Shown piece by piece: positions 52,725 through 62,854 of a stretch of DNA of 64,000 bases (its first letter is position 1; the number at the start of each line of letters is the position of its first letter). The stretch comes from Petrolisthes cinctipes (taxonomy: Eukaryota > Arthropoda > Malacostraca > Decapoda > Porcellanidae). Made by a program: the position numbers and the translations under genes. Under the pieces are notes generated by a model. That model was not told the origin of the DNA. It worked only from the letters and a program-made list of their open reading frames with translations, and ran no database searches. The stretch lies in contig JAWQEG010000132.1 in the NCBI GenBank assembly GCA_033782935.1, forward strand, positions 124,001 to 188,000, in the 5' to 3' direction.

Positions 52725-53294
52725 ATGGCTACCCCTCCACAATCTCCGACTGTCTCTGCTCTTCTAATAACTTCTTCTAACCCCACTAACTCGACTATGC
52801 AAGCAATGAGAATTTTACCCACCCACAATTATTCAAAGTACTATACGGGAGATAATCCACAGAATTTAACGTCATATGCTACATTCAGACAGTCACTTAT
52901 TGTTGTTTTTGGGGATGGTAAACTACATCATTCATTATCATGGGTTCAGAGAATAATTAAAACAAAGGCTGACAACATAACTACAAGTGAACCAGCAAAA
53001 GCACTTGCACTATCAGAGTCTCTAGCTTTAAATTCGAAGGAATCTCGTATCATACATCGTGAATTACAGATTACTCAATCCAAGGGTACGAAGATTTTTA
53101 ATTTTGATGCCACACCTACTCAAGGGGAATCACAGGGAAAACGTTGCAAACACTGTAACGAAAGTAATCATAAATACAGTCATTTACATGAGTCACAGTC
53201 GCATTCCTTAGATGAATGCATGATCCTTAACAGAATGAAACGGGACTGGCACAATCGAAACATGATGCATGAAACGAGACCGCCACAATATTAA
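52725..53294 (+). pseudogene. gag remnant with a zinc knuckle
   Basis: An open frame of 189 codons starting with ATG in a reasonable context (AACAATGG). Its position behind the leader and before the protease indicates gag, the particle-forming protein. Near the end it has CKHC and, after a long gap, SHSLDEC: a Cys-X2-Cys-X14-His-X4-Cys pattern that is looser than a standard knuckle. The length is well below the several hundred residues usual for gag, so an internal deletion is likely. Function is assigned by position and knuckle only. Confidence 0.65.
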
Positions 53295-53353
53295 AACGTA
53301 CCGAAAATATAACTGTAGGCCCTGTCGTCGCATTTACCAATAATATACTATAA

Positions 53354-53694
53354 TTCCCTGTCCTAGTATCACATAGTAACACCCCCTTAATGATAGACAC
53401 AGGCGCCGCAGTTTCCTTGTTATCGGATAATTCCTTTAACAAATTGAGCAAATTAGGTCCCCAGCAGCATTTATAAACCAGGATTGAACAGGTGACATAG
53501 AATGGTCAACCATGACAGGCAATAAATTACAGGTCTTAGGGAAACTAACCCTTCCTGTATGGTTAGCCAAGGGAACTAACCATATACATAATGAATTTTA
53601 TATAATACGAAATTATAAACTAGGTTTATCATACCTTATTAAACAAACCATAATACTAAACCCTAAACATAAAATAATACATTTTAGGAATTAA
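53354..53694 (+). pseudogene. Retropepsin-type protease remnant
   Basis: One frame gives LMIDTGAAVSLLS, the aspartic protease active site, with D-T-G at 53396-53404. It ends in TAA at 53474. A second piece in another frame (53512-53694) carries LGKLTLPVWL and LGLSYL, resembling the later part of retropepsins. A stop and a frame change separate the two, so the protease is inactive. Confidence 0.75.
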
Positions 53695-54254
53695 TGTATT
53701 CAAATACAGGATTGTCCAGGCCAAAATATATAAGTCCAGGTAATGTTAACCCTATACGTATTGAAAATGAGGGAAATAACCCCATTATCATAAAGGCCAT
53801 TGCTGCATATAATAATATATTAACTCCAAATTTCGTCCATAAATTGAAGGTACATCTTCCATCTCATGTACAGCCACAAAATACCGTTCTATCCTTAATA
53901 GAACTAGTAAAATAATATATAACCAGGGATTAATTTACTTAACTAATGTAAACAGTGAAAATGTCACTGATATTAATAAACCATTTACCAATATTCATGT
54001 AAAGAAAGGAACATATCTATGTGATCTGTACAGATGGAAGTTAGACCAATACCACAAGGAAATATTGTATTGGTTCTTACCGAAGGATAAATAGATAGTC
54101 GTAAGGGAGCAACTTAGAAATTTGGTCAGTGGACGCGATTTTCCACTTTATCGTGATAATCTCATCACTATACTAGCCACATATTGAAATGCGATTGCCC
54201 TACCTGTAAATTATTAGAAAAAATATACCATTACTCTAATATCTCCTTAACCCA
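53694..54254 (+). pseudogene. pol linker between protease and reverse transcriptase
   Basis: An open piece of 73 codons (53694-53915) is followed by broken frames. Its position matches the poorly conserved linker of Gypsy-type pol. I see no catalytic motif. Confidence 0.45.
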
Positions 54255-54780
54255 TTTACTCGAGCATATAGACTACCGTACCGCATAGTACACAGAAAGT
54301 GGTAAACGAAATATTAAATGAAATGATGGATGAAGTCATTATTAAGAATTCTAACTCCCATTTTAACAGCCCAATGTTTTTGGTTTCAAGAAACAAATAA
54401 TGGTGATTTTAGGCCAGTCATTGATTGCAGAAAATTAAATAATGCTACACTTAAAGATAAATATTCCCTCCCTCCTTTAAGATGTTTTGTCTAACATTGG
54501 TGAAACAAAACCTATGATATTCTCCACCTTAGACTTGGTCAGTGGAAACTGGCAAGTAACATTAGATGATAAAATTCAACCCATTACAACATTTAATACT
54601 TCCCATGGTTATTATGAATACATTCGTAGACCATTTGGTTTATGTAATGCTTCATCCACATTTCAGCATATGATCAATTTTCGTATTGGTTTTATTAATA
54701 ACGTAGTCATCGCTAATCTCAACGATTTGATTATTTTCATAGTAAGTAACTATAGTGAGGTTATACAGAGATTACATTAG
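54255..54780 (+). pseudogene. Reverse transcriptase remnant, active site lost
   Basis: Pieces in at least three frames follow one another: NSPMFLVSR (near 54366), RPVIDCRKLN (near 54414) and then a frame from 54487 with FSTLDLVSGNWQV and RRPFGLCNASSTFQ. These are standard Gypsy reverse transcriptase blocks in order. The catalytic YxDD box is replaced by NLND at 54715-54726, so Tyr and one Asp are gone. Frame breaks occur near 54395 and 54480. Confidence 0.85.
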
Positions 54781-55128
54781 GTAGGCCTCAAACTTTAAAT
54801 GTCTATGTCTCAGTTTCTTACCAGGAACTTATCATTTTAAGTTATCCATTTAACCGCCCCTGTGCTCCACACACAATCTGATAAAATACGAGCAATGAGA
54901 GTATTCACTATTCTAAATAAATGTTACTAACATAAAATCATTCTTGGTCTTATGTTCTTATATAGAATCTTTGTAAAGTATTTTCCCAAGTAACTAAACA
55001 CCTAAATAATCCCCTCGAGAAAGATACAAATTTTGTAAGGATGCCAGAAAAACAGCTAAGCTTTGAATCATTAAAGGTTAATTAATGTAAGCTTCAATTC
55101 TAACGTTCCCAAATATTCATTGTCTTTT

Positions 55129-55500
55129 ATGGAGTGTACAGATGCTTCTTCAGTAGGCTACGGCGCTGTACTTATGTAAGAGATAGCTACGGGTCTATGT
55201 CAGGTATGTACTTAAGCTTAGAGAATATTAAGTACGCAGATTACTCGTTACTCTGTAACAAAACAGGAAACTTAAGCAATATTATGGGCACTTCGTACTT
55301 TGAGAGAAATCATATTAGGCTATCCTTTACATGTTTTCGCAAATTATCAAACGATCCGTGGCTTACTATAACCTCAAACCCTAACGGGAAAATTAGCCAG
55401 ATAAGGTCTAACAATTCAGGAATTTCTCCCGCATATTGATATTAACTATCTTTTAGGACGATTAATAAAGTAGTAGATCCCTTAAACAGTCATCTTGTCC
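55129..55500 (+). pseudogene. RNase H remnant
   Basis: TDASSVGYGAVL starting at 55138 is the start of a Gypsy-type RNase H, with the first catalytic Asp at 55141-55143. A TAA follows at 55177. Further weak matches continue in other frames to about 55500. It is inactive. Confidence 0.7.
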
Positions 55501-55689
55501 TTTTAGTTCCGAGGACACCCATGGACTTTGACCTTAATGCGGTTCGTAAACATTAGCAAACAATTCTAAGATGAATGTAATAAAATATTCATTAAAAACT
55601 GAGGATGAAAATAATGGCCCAAAATTACCCAGTCACTTAAATATATTTTCCCTTCATGATGATATTATTTACAGAAAACTTAGGAAACG

Positions 55690-56473
55690 TGACGTAAAAA
55701 CAATCAAATAGTGATACAACAAATAATGATTCCCTCAGTATTAATTACCCTTATATCATAATACAGCAGCAAGGCATCCTGGGAGAGATAGGTACCTGAC
55801 CACTCTCCATACAATACACCATTAGCATAAACTAAGGGTAGATGATGAAACACATATATCGCTCAGTGCGAAGCAGACAATGCAAATAAAGGCCATACAT
55901 TTGGACCTGTTCCATGACGGGAATCCCTAATCCTGGACGAATCATGGAACGTAGTAGGAATAGATCTACTTTCCTTACCAATTCCGAATCAGGACGCAAA
56001 TAAGTTATTACCAATGGTTAACCATTTTCTAGATATTTGGTGGCGGCAACACTATGATAAAAACCGCAAAGGTAAGTGCACATATATATATAAAAACCAA
56101 CTTCATATGACCATATACATGTCTCGATATTATAAAAGGTATCTGATGTCTACGACATTAAGCAAACGTTTATATTACCATATCTCCCAGCATTTAATGG
56201 GTTAACAAAACGGCAGCACCGTAACAATACTAGAAGTACTTCGTGGCACAGAAACAAGGAAAATCCCTCCACATGGGAAGACTGCATCGATATGACGGTC
56301 AATAAACACTACAAAATACGGAAATAAAGGGAAAAACTCCACTTGAAATACTATATGGCGTATGGATACGTCTTTCATATGATATAAAATTGCCACACAG
56401 AAGCCGTGATACAACGTGGACAACTACACTGAACGACAGTGAGTTGCATTTCAACAATTTCATCAGGACATAA
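55690..56473 (+). pseudogene. Integrase remnant
   Basis: A zinc-binding-type stretch (ARHPGRDR near 55770) is followed by WNVVGIDLL, with a catalytic-type Asp at 55963-55965. The end of integrase is open as 45 codons from 56336, starting TPLEILYGV, to a TAA at 56471-56473. Stops and frame changes lie between these pieces. Position after RNase H supports Ty3/Gypsy order. Confidence 0.7.
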
Positions 56474-56770
56474 CAAAACAAATTATGAGCTTGCATGAAA
56501 ATAATGCGTGATTGCCAACATAACAAAACAAATTATGAGCTTGCATGAAAATAATGCGTGATTGCCAACATAACAAAACAAATTATGAGCTTGCATGAAA
56601 ATAATGCGTGATTGCCAACATAACAAAACAAATTATGAGCTTGCATGAAAATAATGCGTGATTGCCAACATAACAAAACAAATTATGAGCTTGCATGAAA
56701 ATAATGCGTGATTGCCAACATAACAAAACAAATTATGAGCTTGCATGGAAATATTGCGTAATCGCCGACA
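56471..56770. repeat. 50-bp minisatellite in the LTR element
   Basis: Six head-to-tail copies of a 50-bp unit starting TAACAAAACAAATTATGAGC. The first five (56471-56720) are identical and the sixth (56721-56770) has several changes. The array starts exactly at the stop codon of the integrase remnant. A short degenerate seventh start (TAATAAAACAAAT) follows. Confidence 0.95.
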
Positions 56771-59158
56771 TAATAAAACAAATAACTCAATATGTTCACT
56801 CCAAGTGATAACGGGTACCCGATCGAATCTTCACACTTCTTTAGTAGGTAATAAACCTATAATAATGCATAATTTTACCAGGCGGTTGATATTGTTTATG
56901 TAAAGAGAATAAAGAAATTGGTAAAAGCGCGCAAAACCCAACATCCACAATGAAACCAATCAATATCTCTTGAACATTAACAATTCCTCTTCCTAGTAAT
57001 TTTATCCCTACTATTGATGATAATAATATAAACAATTATAAACAAAAACTCCGATCGGTTTCCAATAATATATAATAATTTTTCTTACGGATGTGGCCCA
57101 CATCAACCTATATAACAATTTTCGTGTTTATACTCGCGGCGCCTATTAGCTCCGACGAAGTGCATCAAGCGGATAAAGATGACGTCTACATTCTGAGAGC
57201 TCTCGTTTCCAATTTTATCAAACAGTTGAAAAGAAAAAGGAAATAATAAAATATTGGGGAAGAACGATATTATCATTAATTTTTATAAGGTATCTAACTT
57301 ATTACATAAATTTTCTGCCATTGAGCAGTGTGTACAGATAAGGTATTTAATGATACACTAGTTTTGTTTGACAGGTATCACACAAATGAAGTTCCCAATT
57401 TACATGTATTATATTCTAAGGTGTCCTTTCACCATTGGGCGCCCTAGGAAGGAATTCAGCGACTCAAATAATATTGCTCGCTTATTATACAAAAAAAAAA
57501 AAAAAATAATGGCTTAGAGCCATCATCACAGCCCAGAGCGTGATTGGGATATTTTAAGCGGAATTTCATCAACACTATTTGGTAAGGCTTAGATAGTTGT
57601 ATACAAGCATTATCCCATAAATAAAAAGGTTGCGGGACAAGCCGTTGCAAATCAAGATAAGATAAAGTAACAGGTATATACTGTATTAGAGTGCAAATCA
57701 TTGCACAGAAATTAAATACGATTTATATAACTTTACATGATCAACGGATGAAAAGAACTACATATATGGAATAATCATATCATGTTTTAGGCTTCTATTT
57801 ATTTCTGTGAATTAGCAGGAAATGAATTGCAGGTGAGGAACAGAGAGAAATGACAACCATTTATTTCTTAAGAGAATATTTACTGCGATTAAAGTAAGAT
57901 TAACTCACAATTATTACCACTCCAACAGCTACGAAATATAATGGTATAATCAATGATGAAATACCATCTTACTTATTATCTTCATCCACCTACTTGGTAT
58001 ATTATTATACATTCATGCGTAGTATATTACTACAAGATCATAATCCCATTATTATTCACATAAAAGATAAAATGTTTTTCCCAAGCTACGTACTTCACCA
58101 ATTCCCTATGAAAATGGTAGTAATCCTTTCACATTCGATTTTCATCCAATAAGTATTATACTTAGTGATGATGTCATCAGTGACACACAACACTTCAAGT
58201 GCCATGTTGCATATCTTCATATATGTTTGTCTTGCATATTTCTTTGCATTAAGTTGCATATAAATCTCCTAAGGATGCAAAATCTCCACTTGCTTGGAAT
58301 CAAAGTAATACTAATCAAGCCCTATATGCATGTACATTCATATCTATTACTAATCAATATCTCTTTTCATCATCAATTTTAATTTCCACTATCTATACTT
58401 ACCTGCTGATACACAATTACCATTAATTTACCCTAATCACCCTACACATGGTATGGTTACAGGCTACTATAAAGAAACGGACTCATAGGAAATACGATCC
58501 AAGGGAATCGTTACCTTGCCTAATAAACATAAACGTGCTTGACAACATGACATAATCTTTTCCACCTTTAAACATATTTCATTTAAAGTCGACTTGTTTA
58601 ACATCTCCTCATTATCAGTTGTTTCGGAAAAAGTGCAACTATTATGTTATTTAAGGAGAATAGGCTTCAATCATCCTTATTATATAATTTGATTCCTCCA
58701 TATATTGAAAAAAAAAATAAATAAAACTGAGTACCAAGGTTTATTATCCACTGTCTTATCTTTCTGCCATGTACTATCATATTTATGTATTGTATAAGAA
58801 CGAACTATCGAGGTATACTGAATTATGTTGTATTGAAAAGAATAGGACTTATTTCACAGCCTAGCAACACGGCCCCTTATTAATGTGTGAACCTTTAGCA
58901 CAGGTTAGCTTACATACACATAACTACAAGCACCTAGCTTAACATATTAATATTAAGTTGATTTCCTTATGTTCTCATGTATTGATTTTCATTTATGTAT
59001 ACTATGTGCCAAGATCTTGATGCAATTTTTTTGTGTTACTATTTATTGTAATTATTATTAAGTTCCTAGTCCTATATGTATGTACCGAGGATTGTACATC
59101 TGTTTCCCACAATAAAGATGATATCTGAGGACAGATTTCCGGTAGCGGACTGAGCAAA
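56771..59158. other. Noncoding 3' region of the LTR element
   Basis: About 2.4 kb of AT-rich DNA with no reading frame I can assign. It holds a run of 16 A at 57491-57506. No env-like frame is visible. I found no clear polypurine tract directly before the 3' LTR: the last bases read GCGGACTGAGCAAA. Confidence 0.7.
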
Positions 59159-59780
59159 TGTACAGTACTGTATAAGAGGGTCTCACACACCGCTTCCCCA
59201 CTTGAAGCAACAGAATCCAGATGGCCTTCTAACAACAACAGACCCAAGAAGGTAACCATTTTACCCTCCAATTTCTCACTTGTCATCCCTAAACTCGAGA
59301 GAGAGAGAGGGAGAGAAAGGGAGAGAGAGAGAGAGAGGGAGAGAAAGTAGAAAGAGAGAGAGAGAAGAATTGGGTGGAGCTTAGACCAAACTCCACCCCT
59401 TTTCAAGAAGATAATAATAATAATAATATCTGAATAGACTTGGCATCTTCCAAAACAGAATGTATATAAGCAGTGAAGTTGAACTAATATGTAGGATTTC
59501 CTAAACTGACTCCCAGGGCTATAACCTGTCTCCATAAGAGAGAGACACAGGCATATAAGACACGGCATTCAATATAATTCCCTGTATAGAGATAAGTATG
59601 TATAAATAAATTAAGCCTAAAGAAACTTGTGCAGTCACTTTACCTAAGAACACCACTACGCCGAGCTCGCTACCTAATACCACAACAACCACAACAACAA
59701 CAACAACTACTACGACTACACTTCGGACTAAGGTACTGTATCAGATCCTGAACGAGTTAAAGCCTTAGAGGACTGGTACA
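59159..59780 (+). repeat. 3' LTR (622 bp)
   Basis: Same length as the 5' LTR, with one substitution found by eye (G at 59663). It carries the TATA box at 59463-59470, AATAAA at 59605-59610 and the GA tract at about 59297-59366. After the terminal GGTACA come CGGG and satellite in phase. Confidence 0.95.
59605..59610 (+). terminator. AATAAA polyadenylation signal, 3' LTR
   Basis: AATAAA within the 3' LTR, downstream of its TATA box, where the element's transcript should end. Confidence 0.5.
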
Positions 59781-62700
59781 CGGGTACAGAAGATGCATGC
59801 ACATATCGACTGTTGGGCACCTAAAAGATCGATTTTCAGTATGTTTTGGGCCTGTATTTCGAAAATACTCTAACACGGAGTAGGCATGTACAGATCGCTT
59901 CTGGGACCCCAAAATATCGAATTTTCGGGTGTTTTGAGCCAAAATTTGAGATATAAACGGGTACAGAAGATGCATGCACATATCGACTTTTGGGAACCAA
60001 AAAGATCGATTTTCAGTATGTTTTGGGCCTGTATTTTGAAAATACTCTAACACGGAGCAGGCATGTACAGATCGCTTCTGGGACCCCAAAATATCGAATT
60101 CTCGGGTGTTTTGGGCCTTAATTTGAGATATCGACTTTTGGCACCAAAAATATCGATTTTTAGCATGTTTTTTGCCTATATTTTGAAAATATTCTAGCAA
60201 TGAGTAGGTATGTACAGATCGTTTCTGGGACCCCAAAATATTGAATTTTCGGGTATTTTGAGCCTGAATTTAGGATATAAACGGGTACAGAAGATGCATG
60301 CGCATATTGACTTTGGGCACCTAAAATATCGATTTTCAGCATGTTTTGGGCCTGTATTTTGAAAATACTCTAACACAAAGTAGGCATGTACAGATCGCTT
60401 CTGGGAACCCAAAATATCGAATTTTTAGGTGTTTTGAGCCTGAATTTGAAATATAAACGGGTACTGAAGATGCATCCACATATTGACTTTGGGCACCTAA
60501 AATATCAACATTTCAGCATGTTTTAGGCCTGTATTTTGAAAATACTCTAACACGGAGTAGGCATGTACAGATCGCTTCTGGGACCCCAAAATATCGAATT
60601 TTCGGGTGTTTTGGGCCTTAATTTGAGATATCGATTTTGGGCACCTAAAATATCGATTTTTAGCATGTTTTGGGCCTGTATTTTGAAAATACTTTAACAC
60701 GAAGTAGGCATATACAGATCGCTTCTGGGACCCCAAAGTATCGAATTTTCGGGTGTTTTGGGCCTGAATTTGAGATATCAACTTTAGGCACCTAAAATAT
60801 CGATTTTTAGCATGTTTTGGGCCTATATTTTGAAAATATTTTATCACGGAGTAGGCATGTACAGATCGCATCTGGGACCCCAAAATATCGAATTTTCGTT
60901 AGTTTTAAGTCTGAATTTGAGATATAAACGGGTACTGAAGATGCATGCACATATCGACTTTGGACACTTAAAATATCGATTTTTGGCATGTTTTGAGCCT
61001 ATATTTTGAAAACATTCTAGCACTGAGTAGGCATGTACAGATCGCTTCTGGGACCCAAAAATATCGAATTTTCGGGTGTTTTGAGGTTGAATTTGGGCTA
61101 TAAACGGGTGCAGAAGATGCATACACATATTGACTTTGGTCACCTAGAATATCGATTTTCAGAATGCTTTGGGCCTGTATTTTGAAAATACTTTTTCACG
61201 GTGTAGGCAAGTACAGATCGCTTCTGTGACCCCAAAATATCGAATTTTCGTGAGTTTTGGGCCTGAATTTGAGATATCGACTTTGTGCACCTAATATATC
61301 GATTTTTAGCATGTTTTGGGCCTATATTTTGAGAATATTCTAGCACTAAGTAGGCATCTACAGATCACTTCTGGGACCCCAAAATATCGATTTTTCGGGT
61401 GTTTTTGAGCCTGAATTTGAGATATAAACGGGTACAGAATATACATGCACATATCGACTTTGGACACTTAAAATATCGATTTTTAGCATGTTTTGAGCCG
61501 ATATTTTGAAAACATTCTAGCACTGAGTAGGCATGTACAGATAGCTTCTGGGACCCCAAAATATCGAATGTTCGGGTGTTTTGAGGTTGAATTTGGGATA
61601 TAAACGGGTGCAGAAGATGCATACACATATTGACTTTGGTCAACTAAAATATCGATTTTCAGAATGCTTTGGGCCTGTATTTTGAAAATACTCTAACACG
61701 GTGTAGGCAAGTACAAATCGCTTCTGGGACCCCAAAATATCGAATTTTCGTGAGTTTTGGGCCTGAATTTGAGATATCGACTTTGGGCACCTAAAATATC
61801 GATTTTTAGCATGTTTTGGGCCTATATTTTGAGAATATTCTAGCACTAAGTAGGCATGTACAGATCACTTCTGGGACCCCAAAATATCGATTTTTTGGGT
61901 GTTTTTGAGCCTGAATTTGAGATATAAACGGGTACAGAATATTCATGCACATATCGACTTTGGACACTTAAAATATCGATTTTTAGCATGTTTTGAGCCG
62001 ATATTTTGAAAACATTCTAGCACTGAGTAGGCATGTACAGATAGCTTCTGGGACCCCAAAATATCGAATGTTCGGGTGTTTTGAGATTGAATTTGGGATA
62101 TAAACGGGTGCAGAAGATGCATATACATATTGACTTTGGCACCTAAAATATCGATTTTCAGCATGTTTTGGGCCTGTATCAGAGTAGGCATGTACAGATC
62201 GCTTCTGCGACCCCAAAATATCGATTTTTCGGGTGTTTTGAGCCTGAATTTGAGATATAAACGGGTACAGAGAATGCATACACATATTGACTTTGGGCAC
62301 CTAAAATATCGATTTTCAGCATGTTTTGGGTTGTATCTGAGTAGGCATGTACAGATCGCTTCTGGGACCCCAAAATATCGAATTTTCTGGTGTTTGAAGC
62401 CTGAATTTGAGATATAAACGGGTACAGAAGATGCATGCGCATATCGACTTTTGGGCACCTAAAAGATCGATTTTCAGTATGTTTTGGGCCTGTATATTGA
62501 AAATACTCTAACACGGAGTAGGCATGTACAGATCGCTTCTGAGACCCCAAAATATAGAATTTTCGGGTGTTTTGGGTCTGAATTTGAGATATATACTTTG
62601 GGCACCTAAAATATCGATTTTTAGCATGTTTTTGGGCCTATATTTTGAAAATATTCTAGCACTGTGTAGGCATGTACAGATCGCTTCTGGGACCCCAAAA
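59781..62700. repeat. 176-bp satellite array, block 3
   Basis: The same satellite continues from the CGGG duplication in the phase interrupted at 51216. Full, 147-bp and 158-bp units are mixed. The block ends at GGGACCCCAAAA, where the TAA repeat of the second LINE begins. Confidence 0.97.
61021..62135. repeat. 500-bp tandem duplication in the satellite
   Basis: Successive copies match at an offset of exactly 500 bp. CAGAATGCTTTGGGCCTG lies at about 61160 and 61660, GATAGCTTCTGGGACCCC at 61541 and 62041, and TTTTCGTGAGTTTTGGGCC in both copies. One period equals two full units plus one short unit. A few differences separate the copies. Confidence 0.85.
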
Positions 62701-62718
62701 TAATAATAATAATAATAA
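62701..62718. repeat. (TAA)6 tail of the second LINE
   Basis: Six TAA triplets (TTA on the element strand) at the satellite junction mark the 3' end of the LINE. Confidence 0.85.
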
Positions 62719-62854
62719 GCGGTTTATTGAGGTTGCAGCCATAAGGCTGAAAATACACAATACATTATATATATGGTTGATGATTGATGGGGATGGTTTT
62801 ATATATAAAACAATGAAAGATGTTATGATGGTGAAATGAATTTTAGACATAGTA

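Larger units (their letters stand above)
51217..59780 (+). mobile_element. LTR retrotransposon, Ty3/Gypsy type, defective interior
   Basis: This is a complete 8,564-bp insertion: 622-bp 5' LTR, primer-binding site, leader, broken gag, protease, reverse transcriptase, RNase H and integrase remnants in that order, a 50-bp minisatellite, about 2.4 kb of noncoding DNA and a 622-bp 3' LTR. Integrase after RNase H is the Ty3/Gypsy order. The LTRs differ at one position, so insertion appears recent, yet the coding part has many stops and frame changes. It was probably mobilised by proteins from another copy. It lies within half A of a satellite unit. Confidence 0.92.

Noticed and set aside
55134..55439. 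101-codon plus-strand frame
   Set aside because: It lies in a different frame from the RNase H motif TDASSVGYGAVL, and its translation does not resemble a protein family.
56771..59158. Envelope-like gene before the 3' LTR
   Set aside because: No frame longer than about 80 codons, and no signal peptide or membrane segment pattern that I could support.
59120..59158. Polypurine tract before the 3' LTR
   Set aside because: The bases before the LTR mix purines and pyrimidines, and no run of purines directly adjoins the LTR.
62656..62850. Minus-strand frame across the junction of LINE and satellite
   Set aside because: It joins the LINE 3' untranslated region, the TAA tail and the satellite, so it cannot be a native gene.
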